Assembly: GCA_009746045.1 (NCBI GenBank)
Contig: RPFO01002172.1
Location: forward strand, 1 to 58,242
Length of the DNA stretch: 58,242 nt
Direction of reading: 5' to 3'
From: Mesostigma viride
Taxonomy: Eukaryota > Streptophyta > Mesostigmatophyceae > Mesostigmatales > Mesostigmataceae
Made by a program: the position numbers and the translations under genes. Shown piece after piece: positions 1 to 10,761 of this stretch (position 1 is the stretch's first letter; each line of letters starts with the position of its first letter). The notes under the pieces are model-generated. The model saw only the letters and a program-made list of their open reading frames with translations. It was not told where the DNA came from and searched no databases.

Positions 1-395
1 GCAGTCACCAGCATGCTGCGTTCCATTTTCAGAGTAGGATATGCTGCTCATGTCCGCAATGAGGACCTGTACCAGGGCATGCCCTATATCACCAGCACCA
101 TTAAGCAACGACGCCTGCAGCTAGTAGGGCACCTAGCTCGCACCAACCAGGTAGACACCTCACGTGGCCCCCCGCAGGACTGCGACCAGCCCAGCCTGGC
201 CGGCACCTCCTGACGTGGGCGGGGCCCAGTGATGTTAGACGCCGCAAGGCCCGCACCTTCAAAGAACAGCTAGTAGAGGACATGGGGGGCTAGGCCTCTC
301 CGTAATTTGGAAGAAGATGATGGACAAGGCCAAGTGGGCCCAGGTCATAGAGGACAAGAGAAGGGGGTTGCGCGAAATTCAAAATTGACATGCTA
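1..395 (+). pseudogene. LINE ORF2 C-terminal remnant
   Basis: The translation from position 13 (MLRSIFRVGYAAHVRNE..., later RRLQLVGHLARTNQVDTS) parallels the end of the larger LINE reverse transcriptase at 27295-27460 (MLRHILGVRYQERR..., RRLLFAGHLARTDQVNTD). The next 150 bases (210-360) are nearly identical to 29161-29310 and encode the same LINE C-terminal tail (QLVEDMGGLGLSV, then WKKMMDKAKWAQVIED), here out of frame because one C of GGGGCC is missing near 290. The copy is 5'-truncated by the window edge and ends in an A/T-rich tract at 370-418. Seen: the paralogy between window copies. Inferred: an inactive LINE 3' fragment. Confidence 0.75.
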
Positions 396-600
396 TTAAA
401 ATTAAAATTAAATTATAACATGCCTCCGTGGGGAGGTCATGTAGCACATATTTCATGATGGATGGGTGAAGGAAGCCGCGTGATCGAACTATCCTAACTC
501 TATCTAGAAATCCTAACTGCACTACTCATCAAAACGCCTCCTCCGCTTGGGGGGAGGTGGCTTGCCCACAGGTGACATGCTATGGCGGACGTACACGACG
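396..600 (-). repeat. LINE-type 3' end in reverse orientation
   Basis: Read on the minus strand, this segment ends with a GTGCTACATGA-CCTCC-CCAC-GGAGG hairpin followed by an A/T-rich (TTTAA-like) tail at about 396-445. This is the same arrangement as 28745-28800. The 420-600 part also aligns with 17305-17480, including the shared GGCTTGCCCAC stretch. It is a dispersed-repeat 3' end lying tail-to-tail with the preceding LINE fragment. No intact coding sequence is visible. Confidence 0.6.
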
Positions 601-802
601 CTAACTACCACGTTTGGTCACCGAATTAGGTCGGATTTGTCACGATCGACTCGCCATTCCACGCCACATCGACCGAGCTCGGTCTTGAAGATGGTTACCA
701 AGAAATCAGGGCGCAAGGATCGAATTACCGCCTGCTGCCGCCCGTGCAGGCGACGCCCCGCAGGCGCCAGCCATAGGAGAAGACACGGGCAACTCTCAGG
801 CT

Positions 803-1954
803 ATGGAGTCTGCCGCCAAGAAACATGGGCCTAAATCCCCCCGTGGCCACACTGGCACGGCCCGGGCCCTGTTCGTCGCAGCCCCTGCCGACTCGGGGCA
901 CACCGCTACTGAAGTCCGCAATGCACCCTTCGACGCTGCGGCATTTGCTAACGGCACAGCTAATGTGCAACTCCTTCTGACCTTGTCTAAGCTGGACTTC
1001 GTGGCTCTGCTCACCGAGATTATGCAACAAGGCCGGCCCCTACTCTGGCCTCAGCCACCGCCTGGGCTCACCGCCATTACCCCGGTTACCGACCCCAAGG
1101 ACTTGACCTCACTCAAGAAAAGTGAGTTGCGCGTCGTTGCCATGACGACGCTGCTGGGAAATTCGGAACTGCTGCCAGTATCCGGATCTGCAGCAGCAGC
1201 AGCCCTTGCCGGTACGGTGGCACAGAAGCTTGCCACGGAGCTGATAAATTCTGATCTCGCAGGCCACTTGGCTGCGGCGATCGAGGACAACGTGGCGGAC
1301 AAGGTGGCGGCCCAGGTCGCCGGCACGCTGACGGAGGCGGTTGCCGGCACCCTCGCGGCGCAGGTGGCCGGCAATTTAGCGGACAACGTGGAGGCGCAGG
1401 TGGCGAAGGTGGCCCCGTCCTACGCGACTATGGCCAGCACAGCCATCCAAGAAATAGCCACTAGCACTGCTCAGGCGGTCTCTAGGACCTTCGCCGACCG
1501 GGACAACAAAGAGCGGCGCGGCCGCACCATAATTATTCGTAATGTGGCGGCCCTCCCCCGGGAGACGGGGCTGAGCCTCCGCCTCAAGGTGGAGAAGGAA
1601 CTCATCACCAACTTCCGCCTAGAGGACAGTGTCACAATTGACACCGTCCGCCGCCTACCGGGGCGCGCGGATGCGCCGGTGGCGCTCGTGCTTACGCGCC
1701 CCATCGGCAAGCACTATATTCTCCAACACCGCACCAAGCTACCACGAGGCTTGGGTTGGAGTCTCGACGACGATCTGACCCCGGCGCAGCTTCGCGCCCG
1801 CAGGGACCGGCTGGCACAAGAGGACGCGAAGGAGGCCCTCGCTGACCGCACGAAGAAGGTGCGGCTGCGGTGGAAGGACGACGCATGGCACATGGAGGTT
1901 ACCTCACGGGAGGTTACCACGCCGAGGGGAGACGCGCGGGGGGGTAGGGAGTAG
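803..1954 (+). CDS. LINE ORF1 protein, nucleic-acid-binding, coiled-coil type
   Basis: An open frame of 383 codons from the ATG at 803, lying directly upstream of an APE-type LINE ORF2. Residues 137-228 form an Ala/Val-rich region with regularly spaced hydrophobic residues (VADKVAAQVAGTL, EAVAGTLAAQVAGNL), which suggests a long amphipathic helix or coiled coil. Residues 240-320 begin RTIIIRNVAALP and look like the RRM-type fold of LINE ORF1 proteins, followed by a charged C-terminus (about 320-383). In LINEs of this layout ORF1p trimerises through the coiled coil, coats LINE RNA and forms the cytoplasmic RNP. The domain assignment is inferred from residue pattern and position. The frame is intact although ORF2 is broken. 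Confidence 0.7.
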   Translation: MESAAKKHGPKSPRGHTGTARALFVAAPADSGHTATEVRNAPFDAAAFANGTANVQLLLTLSKLDFVALLTEIMQQGRPLLWPQPPPGLTAITPVTDPKDLTSLKKSELRVVAMTTLLGNSELLPVSGSAAAAALAGTVAQKLATELINSDLAGHLAAAIEDNVADKVAAQVAGTLTEAVAGTLAAQVAGNLADNVEAQVAKVAPSYATMASTAIQEIATSTAQAVSRTFADRDNKERRGRTIIIRNVAALPRETGLSLRLKVEKELITNFRLEDSVTIDTVRRLPGRADAPVALVLTRPIGKHYILQHRTKLPRGLGWSLDDDLTPAQLRARRDRLAQEDAKEALADRTKKVRLRWKDDAWHMEVTSREVTTPRGDARGGRE

Positions 1955-2229
1955 GCCCTCCCCGCCCCCTCACACCGCGAGCAGCTACCGGGGGGTTAGC
2001 TAGAACCCACCCGGCCACACCCGTCGTCCGATGGCCGAGCGTGTCTTGGATAGTCCAATCTCACGGACGATGCAACGGAGTCAAAGCCGCGACCTTCATC
2101 GCCAACTTCGCAACAAGGAGCGCCTGCTGGCTTTCGCAACCCGGCACTCCCAACGGTATGCTGCATTCTTTGACCCGCCAAGACCAGGCGAGCAAGTCGC
2201 GCCGCCCGCCTGGAGGGTGCCCTATGCGC

Positions 2230-3511
2230 GTTGAAAAGTACTATGTTATCTCACGCCGCACACACGTCCCCGCCAGCCTCCCCCCAACCCCCTGCCGACA
2301 CCGCGGGTCCCCGGCGCCCCCTGCTGGGCCAACGCCGGCACCACTCGCTGCGCATCGCAACCTACAATGTCCGCACCCTGCCCGGGGGAGATGCCCCCCC
2401 GCGGGCCAACGAGCTTGTCCACTACTGCCGCCTATATATGGCATTGATGTGCTTGGGGTCCAAGAGCACCGACGCTCCTTTGAGGGCCCCGTTCAGCGTG
2501 TCACCCTCGCACTACAATGGCAACTGCTGTGCGGCCCGGCGCATGCACCGGGTCAGGGAGGAGTGGGCCTGCTTTGCTCCCCCACAGCTGCCGCCCAGCT
2601 CGTGGACCACAAACTTTGCTCGAATAGGATCCTTCAGTGCACTTTCCGCTCCCTTGAAGGACGGACCCCCATTATGCTCTCGGTAATTGTCGGATATGCC
2701 CCACATGCTGGGCACCCGGCCGAGGACCGCGCAGCGTTCTTCAACCAGTTGCTCGACATAGAGAAACAGATCCCACGTCAATACATCGTTGCCATCTTGG
2801 TGGATGCCAACGCGACCCTGCCCGTGGGCCGCGGGGGCTGCATGTATGCGCCGCGCCTAACCGATAGCAATGCCAACACCCCTCTACTTGAGCAACTGCT
2901 CACTGAGGGGGACTTGACTGCTGCCAATACGTTGTTTGCTAAACCACCTGATGCACTAGTGACCTTTGTGGGCCCCATGCGCAGGGCGGCTGGCTCGATG
3001 CTCCCTCGGCGGCGATGTGTATGCTTGGACTACATACTTGTGCGCAAGCGCTGGCGCTCTTCCGTCATCGATGCCCGTACGCTGACCACCCCCAGTGTCG
3101 CATCGGATCATCGCATGGTCACCGCAACCTTGCGCCTACGTCTTCAGGCCCCTGCGCGCCGCCGCCCCCGGCCCCGCCCTGACTGGACCTGCTTACGCCC
3201 CGTCCGTGGGCGCAGGGAGAAGTGGTCAGCGGATGAGATACGCCGCGATGCAATCAGGTCTGCCTTCGTGGACGCGCAACCTTTGATGTACCTGGACGCA
3301 GATCGCGGTGTAGATCTCACGCCACCCTACGAACTGTTCATGCGATCGGTGGAGGCCTTGGCTCTAAGCTTCTCCCCGAGCAACCCCGCGCCCGACCAGC
3401 CCCGCTCTACCTGCGCGACGCCCGGGTGGTTGCCGCCCGGCTGGCGCTAGCGCAGGCCCGCCGCCGCGGGGAGGACCTGTACCCGTACCAGGAACGGCTT
3501 ACTCAAGCATA
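2230..3511 (+). pseudogene. LINE ORF2 N-terminal APE-type endonuclease, frameshifted
   Basis: The exonuclease/endonuclease/phosphatase signatures appear in order. LRIATYNVRTL lies near 2347-2380 in frame 3. Then VQEHRR (catalytic Glu), GYAPHA, VDANA (Asp/Asn), LDYILVRKRW and SDHRM (the terminal Ser-Asp-His) follow in frame 1, up to about 3115. The switch from frame 3 to frame 1 falls in the alternating TATATAT at 2433-2439 and can be explained by two extra bases. The enzyme nicks target DNA to prime reverse transcription. After the SDH motif the frame continues to 3511, where the CACTA element interrupts it; the reverse transcriptase resumes at 25719. A 469-residue ORF covering 2041-3450 includes spurious N-terminal sequence. 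Confidence 0.8.
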
Positions 3512-3850
3512 CACTAGGAGTTAATTTGAAGCCCCCGTAACCTGTCCGGTAACTTCGACGCCCCCGTAACTTGCCCGGTAACTTCGACGGGGCAGGTTAC
3601 GGGTCCGTATTCGTTGGCGGTTTAGGTTACCGGACCGGTTACGGTACCATTCGGAATATTGGCCCCGAGATTCGGTACGGCCCAATAACTGGGCCGGTTA
3701 TGTTTACGGGGGCGTGAACGGCTTCGGTTCAGGTTACGTTGGGGTATACGGGACGGGTCAGGTAGTGGGTACGGCGCCATTGCTGCTTCAATATTAGGTA
3801 CTGGGCTGGTTACGGGGCCGTTATCGTTAACTGGATCGTAAACCGCGACA
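3512..3850. repeat. Left subterminal repeats of CACTA element 1
   Basis: Dense variants of GTAAC(C/G) and GGTTACGG in both orientations follow the terminal inverted repeat. The stretch matches, in reverse complement, the right end of CACTA element 2 (57810-58159) almost base for base. In CACTA elements such repeats bind the element-encoded TnpA-type protein; that role is inferred here. Confidence 0.8.
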
Positions 3851-3951
3851 TAGCTGGCTAGCTACGCATGCACACTGTGGAAGACGTAGAAGACGACGAA
3901 GACATTGGTAATTAAGTCTTTCGCAGTCAGGACAGCCTCTGTTGTGTATCG

Positions 3952-6900
3952 ATGGAGGACGCGCGGGCCTGGGAAGCACGCTGGGTGGCAAAGCGCACAG
4001 CGGCAACCGCATTCGCAGAAGAATCTCTGGCAGCAAAGGTACGTCGGACCCCTCACAAGACGGCTGCCATGGGAATTAATGAATATAGTAGCTGAGAACG
4101 CATATGCGTATATGTCGTCGCCAGGGGACGCTGTCGCAGACTATAGCTTCTCGCAAAGGTTTGAGGGGATTCATAAAACGTATTGTGGCAAGGATGATGT
4201 GGGTATGGTTGTGTTCACCCTATCGTCGCAGTTGACCACCCTATCGTCGCAGCGGCATCACAGCGCTCAAAAGCTGAGGGGCCGCCATGCAATGTCCCTG
4301 TACTTTTTATTGCGCAGATAAGGAAGCGTTGTAGTGAGCACCATGTTGCATGGGTTGCATTCGTTATACTGCCTGTAGATAGTGGCCACGACTAGTTTAT
4401 TTGAGCTTACCCTTGTTGTAATGATGTGACAATACTTCAATGTGGTGAGCCAACCATGCTTGATATGATCTGCTGCGTGCAAGCTGCCATAATACCGTGA
4501 TCCTGTTGGATGATCCTACTTGGTTCCTTGTCCTCCATTGCCCATGTTTTTTGCCCATGTCAGTTAGCGCAGTTTATGATGTGTTGTTTTGTTGTTGAGC
4601 TGGGTTGGCATAGGCCTTACACTCTAACCCGGGGGAAACAGAGAAAATGCTGGTTAGGCACGTGAGTGCTACCGTCAGTGTTCACATAGTTGCCATGCAC
4701 CCAGTGCATTGTCGTGTCTGCCTCATCATCTGCCGGCTCACCGTGGCAGCGTTGATTTCTGACTTTCCCTTGTTGTAATGATGTGACAATACTTCAATGT
4801 GGTGAGCCAACCATGCTTGATATAATTTACTGCACGCAAGCTGCCATAATACCGTGATCCAGTTGGATGATCCTACTTGGTTCCTTGTCCTCCATTGGCC
4901 ATGTTTGTTGCCCATGTCAGTTAGGGCAGTTTAGGATGTGTTGTTTTGTTGTTTACCTTGGTTGGCATAGGCCTTACACTCTAACCCGGGGGAAACAGAG
5001 AAAATGCTGGTTAGGCACGTGAGTGCTACCGTCAGTGTTCACATAGTTGCCATGCACCCAGTGCATTGTCGTGTCTGCCCCATCATCTGCCGGCTCACCG
5101 TGGCAGCGTTGATTTCTGACTTTCCCTTGTTGTAATGATGTGACAATACTTCAATGTGGTGAGCCAACCATGCTTGATATAATTTACTGCACGCAAGCTG
5201 CCATAATACCGTGATCCAGTTGGATGATCCTACTTGGTTCCTTGTCCTCCATTGGCCATGTTTGTTGCCCATGTCAGTTAGGGCAGTTTAGGATGTGTTG
5301 TTTTGTTGTTTACCTTGGTTGGCATAGGCCTTACACTCTAACCCGGGGGAAACAGAGAAAATGCTGGTTAGGCACGTGAGTGCTACCGTCAGTGTTCACA
5401 TAGTTGCCATGCACCCAGTGCATTGTCGTGTCTGCCCCATCATCTGCCGGCTCACCGTGGCAGCGTTGATTTCTGACTTTCCCTTGTTGTAATGATGTGA
5501 CAATACTTCAATGTGGTGAGCCAACCATGCTTGATATAATTTACTGCACGCAAGCTGCCATAATACCGTGATCCAGTTGGATGATCCTACTTGGTTCCTT
5601 GTCCTCCATTGGCCATGTTTGTTGCCCATGTCAGTTAGGGCAGTTTAGGATGTGTTGTTTTGTTGTTTACCTTGGTTGGCATAGGCCTTACACTCTAACC
5701 CGGGGGAAACAGAGAAAATGCTGGTTAGGCACGTGAGTGCTACCGTCAGTGTTCACATAGTTGCCATGCACCCAGTGCATTGTCGTGTCTGCCCCATCAT
5801 CTGCCGGCTCACCGTGGCAGCGTTGATTTCTGACTTTCCCTTGTTGTAATGATGTGACAATACTTCAATGTGGTGAGCCAACCATGCTTGATATAATTTA
5901 CTGCACGCAAGCTGCCATAATACCGTGATCCAGTTGGATGATCCTACTTGGTTCCTTGTCCTCCATTGGCCATGTTTGTTGCCCATGTCAGTTAGGGCAG
6001 TTTAGGATGTGTTGTTTTGTTGTTTACCTTGGTTGGCATAGGCCTTACACTCTAACCCGGGGGAAACAGAGAAAATGCTGGTTAGGCATGTGAGTGCTAC
6101 CGTCAGTGTTCACATAGTTGCCATGCACCCAGTGCATTGTCGTGTCTGCCCATCATCTGCCGTCTCACCGTGGCAGCGTTGATTTCTGACTTGTTCCCCC
6201 GCTCCGCATGCGTTGGGATTCCGTTTTGGCGTTGCCGTTGAATACAGGTGAGGGAATGCAAAGAACCGCTTGACTTCTCTGAAGCATCAGCAAAGTTTGA
6301 CGTACACGGCGACCCATGGAAGCGTGAGGCGGGGGCAATATACATGGAACAGGAATTGAAAAAATGGCATCAACAAAATCCCAAGCTGTGGAGCAGCCTG
6401 AAATTTGTAAAGAATGGAGTTGTGACCACCACACTTCAGGGAACCACAGCGGTGAGTCACTCTCTTATTTTAGTTGGTGGCAATTTATTGCTGTGATGCA
6501 GGCTGCCATGCCAGCAGTCTTCCCTAATGTGTGTGGTAGGAGTACAAGACAAAGGCAGTTATGGTGCTGGCCCCTGCACTGACCCTGCCGCTACATGGTT
6601 GGTAATGTTGCTGCTTGGTTGGCTTTCCTTTGACGTGCATATCGTCCAATTTCGGTAATGCAGAAAGAACGCCTAAGGAAGCACATCATTACCTGGAGCA
6701 GGGCACGAGAGGCAGCAGAAAAGAGAGAGGAAGAGAGTGAAAGAGAGGCGGCGAAGAAGCGCGAGGAACAGGATCGGAAAGGCAAGAGGCAGCGGGTGGA
6801 GGAACATGGCAACGAAGCCAGCGGCAGAGAGGAGCTGCGAGCAAGCATGTCAACTGCGGTGGATGCAGACGTGGGGGAGGCACATGCGGGGCAAGCATGT

Positions 6901-9543
6901 GTAGGCCTGGAAATCGTGCCAGGGCCCACCGTGATTGCAATTGCCGAGTTCCTGCTGAAGCGAGCACTGGCCTCATTGCCGCAGTTGGCAGCCAAGGACG
7001 CGAGCATCACGGAAGTGGATGCTTTGTGCAAGGAAGAAAACTCGGGATCGGGGAGTCCAGCGGTGGACCTGATGAACAACACAGCCTGTGCCCTTGCAAA
7101 TGCCGCGCTGCAGTTGGTCTCCAACTCCGTCCATGTTGATGGCAAGGTCAGTGGTGGCACAGTTTCTTCCTGTTTTGGGTATGACGCATAAATAATTGCC
7201 CCTTGTATGTACGGGTGCGGTCGATTGGCCTCCCTCCAGCAACATTGCAACATCCGTTACTGACGTCCACTGCATGTGGCGGATGCGTTCCTTCTGCATG
7301 GGGTTTGCCTTGTGTGCCGTTATTGCGCAGGGTGTCGTCAGTACATCGGATGCACTGGGGCCCCAGGCCGGTCAGGGGGGCATTCCAGCGGAGCAGCAAG
7401 CGAGTACATTGACACAGGAGGGGACAAGGCAGGCCGAGGTGGGGGGCAACACCGGGGGGCGGCAGCACCGGTGGAGCGGGGGAAGCAGGAGGAGGCGGGG
7501 GAAGCCAAGCCTGAGGGGGGTTGCGCCGGGGGGGAGGCAGCGAAGGTGGAGCGGGGGAAGCAGGAGGAGGCGGGGGAAGCCAAGGACGAGGGGGGAGCGC
7601 CGGGGGGGAGGCAGCGAAGGTGGAGCGGGGGAAGCAGGAGGAGGCGGGGGAAGCCAAGGACGAGGAGGGGAGCAGCGCCGGGGGGGAGGCAGCGAAGGTG
7701 GAGCGGGGGAAGCAGGAGGAGGGGGGAAGCCAAGGACGAGGAGGGGAGCAGCGCCGGGGGGAGGCAGCGAAGGTGGAGCGGGAAGCAGGAGGAGGGGGGA
7801 AAGCCAAGGCGAGGAGGGGAGCAGCGCCGGGGGGAGGCAGCGAAGGTGGAGCGGGGAAGCAGGAGGGGCGGGGAAGCCAAGGACGAGGAGGGGAGCAGCG
7901 CCGGGGGGGAGGCAGCGAAGGTGGAGCAGGGAAGCAGGAGGAGGCGGGGAAAGCCAAGGACGAGGAGGGGAGCAGCGCCGGGGGGGAGGCAGCGAAGGTG
8001 GAGCAGGTGAAGCAGGAGGCGGGGAAGCCAAGGACGAGGAGGGGAGCAGCGCCGGGGGGAGGCAGCGAAGGTGGAGCAGGGAAGCAGGAGGAGGGGAAGC
8101 CAAGGCCGAGGAGGGGAGCAGCGCCGGGGGGGAGGCAGCGAAGGTGGAGCAGGGGAAACAGGGTCAGGCGGGGAAGGGCAAGGCCGAGGAGGGGAGCAGC
8201 GCCGGGGGGGCGGAAGCAAAGGTGGAGCAGGGGAAACAGGGTCAGGCGGGGAAGGGCAAGGCCGAGGAGGGGAGCAGCGCCGGGGGGGAGGCAGCGAAGG
8301 TGGAGTGGGGAAGCAGGAGGAGGGGGGGGAAGCCAAGGACGAGGAGGGGGTCAAGACCAGAGGGGCGGCAGCAAAGGGGAAGCGGGTGAAGCAGGAGGAG
8401 GGGGGGAAGCCAAGCCTGAGGAGGGGGTCAAGACCAGAGGGGCGGCAGCAAAGGGGAAGCGGGTGAAGCAGGAGGAGGCGGGGAAGGGCAAGGCCGAGGA
8501 GGGGAGCAGCGCCGGGGGGGCGGAAGCAAAGGTGGAGCAGGGGAAACAGGGTCAGGCGGGGAAGGGCAAGGCCGAGGAGGGGAGCAGCGCCGGGGGGGCG
8601 GAAGCAAAGGTGGAGCAGGGGAAACAGGGTCAGGCGGGGAAGGGCAAGGCCAAGAAGGGGGGGAAGACAGGAGGGAAGACAGCAAAGGGCAAGCATGGGA
8701 AGAAGGTGGAGAATCGTGGTGTCGAGTGAGGAGGAGGAGGAGGAGGAGGCGGAGCCGAGGAAGGTAGCGACCGATGAGGAGAAGAGCAAGGAAACATACT
8801 GTCAGTTCTGCAAGAAGACCGCTAAAGTTTATCATGAACACAAGGACGAGCGTCTGTACCCAAACAGAATCACCTTCACCAACTTTGCATCAGGCTGCCA
8901 TGTGGACGCAGGTATCATGTTTGTCTGGGCGTTGATCCTCGCGTCCTACTGGGGACGCATGTGGGGGCTGATTTTGATAATGGGGAGAGCGCGTGGAGAG
9001 GACCACTGCAGTGAACGATGCGAGGTGGGATGGCAGCTGATGCAGTGTGTGTGGTACCTAGCCTTTTCCAAGCCGGACAATGAGGATTTGTACCAAGCCA
9101 AGCTGGATGAGGCAAGGGACTTGCTACGAGATGCGCTTGCGAGGGTATCCACAGATGTGAACCCAACGGGAAAGGGCGTCCCAGATGCAACGGTGAGACT
9201 GTTGCTTGACCATGTCAAATTTTGTGGCATCAAAGAGGGCAACTGGATGTGCAAGCCCCCCCGCGTCACCGAGGAGCCTGCTTTTGCGCTTCTCGACCTC
9301 TCGTATCGCGAAGAAGCTCACCCCACGCCGCTGTCCGTCACCGACCGCATCAAAAAAGCGTGCCAGTCATCGCTGTGGGCACATCGTAAGCACGCCACGG
9401 AAGGTGAGCAGTATCCTGAACCACTGTGCTTCCACCCGCGCACGTTCCTATTCGACGTCCCACCCCATTCCTGGCCTTCTGCAACCTCCACAACTGGAAA
9501 TTCCTGCCATGCAGGAAGTACAAGGGAGGGGATGTGCCAGTGA
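3952..9543 (+). CDS. Multi-exon CACTA-borne gene of unknown function with Cys/His motif
   Basis: Proposed exons are 3952-4038 (ATG; MEDARAWEARWVAK...), 6248-6451, 6664-7146 and 7331-about 8911 or beyond. The first three introns have GT donors (GTACGT, GTGAGT, GTCAGT) and pyrimidine-preceded AG acceptors, and all keep phase 0. Exon 2 contains KKWHQQNPKLW. Exon 3 starts with a Lys/Glu/Arg-rich probable coiled coil, then a helical region (IAIAEFLLKRALASLPQL). Exon 4 holds a long low-complexity tract and then CQFCKKTAKVYHEH, a Cys-x2-Cys...His-x-His motif. Exons 2-4 are conserved in CACTA element 2 (54432-53180, minus), which supports the exon model. The low-complexity part shifts frame, and a 1-base shift is needed near 8725. 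From 9030 the frame continues as CVWYLAFSKPDNEDLYQ to a stop at 9543; an overlapping frame to 9911 may be the true continuation. I do not recognise the family. Nuclear DNA-binding is only a guess. Confidence 0.5.
4405..6190 (+). repeat. 357-base satellite, about 5 tandem copies
   Basis: Exact spacing of 357 bases separates recurring landmarks, for example CTTGTTGTAATGATG at about 4409, 4766, 5123, 5480 and 5837. Copies 2-5 are almost identical, while the first copy is diverged. The array lies wholly in the first intron of the proposed gene 3952-9543. CACTA element 2 holds a single diverged unit (about 54500-54715, reverse complement), so the array was amplified in element 1. Short identical 77-codon ORFs on the minus strand are by-products. 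Confidence 0.95.
7440..8690 (+). repeat. GGAGGC-rich coding-type minisatellite
   Basis: Imperfect units of roughly 70-80 bases read, in the favoured frame, as EAAKVEQGKQEEAGKAKDEE plus SSAGG variants. Units differ by 1-2 base indels, so the frame wanders and no single frame spans the block cleanly. The tract lies between GVVSTSD (7331) and the Cys/His motif (8805) of exon 4. In CACTA element 2 these two parts are nearly adjacent, so the tract is an expansion specific to element 1. Confidence 0.85.
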
Positions 9544-9879
9544 TAGTGGAGGGGGTGCAGTTGATGGTGGATGGCAAGATGTGCACAGTCACATTGCACC
9601 TATGGGCGCTCATCCGGTTTTATAGTTACAAACATTTCACGGCGCTGCTACCCGCTAGGGAATGGGGGGGTGTGGAAAACTGGAATGAGCACGACGGGAT
9701 AGCGGCGAAGGGCAACAACGGAGAGCCCCTGGCAAGGGTGTGGCCCGTGGGAAACGTGACCACATACCTCGAGCAATGGGGCTACCACATCGTGGCTGCG
9801 GGATACCAGGTACGCCCCCTAGCTGAGGTTATCCCACGAGACGCCCCACCCACTTTCCACGCAGCCTGCTCTACAGCTG

Positions 9880-10000
9880 TAGGTGCACCAAGGGCACCTG
9901 CACCAGCATGATCTCTCAGAGCTCAAGGGGGGCCTGGCATGGGGTGGAAAATCAGCATGGCTATACAAAGGCTAGGGCATGGCTTCTCATCAGAGAGTGA
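9880..10000 (+). repeat. Dispersed repeat, GGTGCACC end
   Basis: The segment beginning GGTGCACCAAGGGCACCTGC and containing GATCTCTCAGAGCTCAAG is repeated at 12350-12455, and a diverged inverted copy lies at 10660-10735. It belongs to the same repeat family as the segments ending in a CTCC-CAAC-GGAG hairpin (see 10345-10500). No coding sequence is recognisable. Confidence 0.65.
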
Positions 10001-10145
10001 CTCTCTGCATTCGCAGCGCTGGGCTAAATTCTGATAATGCATCATCCTGATAATGCACACATGTCACCATTGTCTCAGTTAATGCAATATGCAAGACACA
10101 TTAATTAATTAATAAATTAGGAACATAACTGTGGGAGTACATGTA

Positions 10146-10341
<196 letters not shown>

Positions 10342-10344
10342 CAC

Positions 10345-10500
10345 TTCATGCACCTGGAGCAGGTGTAGTTATAACTGACATTACATCCTACCCTCGCAAG
10401 GAAGTAGCCCAGAATGTATTAAAGGCCATATGCACAGCTTCAGGGATATGTGCCACATGTACTCACAATGGAGTCATGTAATGAATTAATTAATGAGGAA
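10345..10500 (+). repeat. Dispersed retroelement 3' end with AATT tail
   Basis: The sequence runs GCACCTGGAGCAGGTGTAG..., AGGAAGTAGCCCAGAATGTA..., CTCACAATGGAG, TCATGTA, then AATTAATTAATG. The same order recurs at 11795-11955, 16425-16522 and, inverted, at 51405-51570. It looks like the 3' end of a LINE- or SINE-like family, with a terminal hairpin and microsatellite tail. Confidence 0.65.
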
Positions 10501-10761
10501 CATGACAGAGAGTGTACATGCCCGCCTACTACAGGCACTATACCAGCCTAGGCCTAGCCTTTTTAGTCATGTACATGTGTGCCTATGATGAGCCACCCTC
10601 CAGATGATGCCTAGCTTTATTTAATTATGCAGTGCCCATGCAGGGAGTAACTCTCTGCTGAGACGCCATGCCATAGCTCTTGTATAGCCATGATGATCTT
10701 CCCCCACATGCCACGCTCCCCCTTAAGTGGGCATAGCGCGATACATCATGAGGGTGCAGGT

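Larger units (their letters stand above)
640..3511 (+). mobile_element. 5' half of a LINE split by a CACTA element
   Basis: This half contains ORF1 (803-1954) and the endonuclease part of ORF2 (about 2230-3511). The ORF2 reading frame runs ...LTQAY up to position 3511 and resumes at 25719 with ...TAAHAEEVE, after a 22.2 kb insertion. The 5' boundary near 640 is a guess, because 396-600 belongs to another repeat. The remaining LINE is at 25717-28262. ORF2 has several frameshifts, so the copy is probably dead. Confidence 0.75.

Noticed and set aside
4682-5986. Repeated 77-codon minus-strand ORFs
   Set aside because: One per 357-base satellite unit; identical because the DNA is identical, with no exon support.
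7338-8789. Long minus-strand Pro/Ser/Leu-rich ORFs (up to 483 codons)
   Set aside because: Shadow of the GGAGGC minisatellite; the plus strand carries the conserved exon on both sides.
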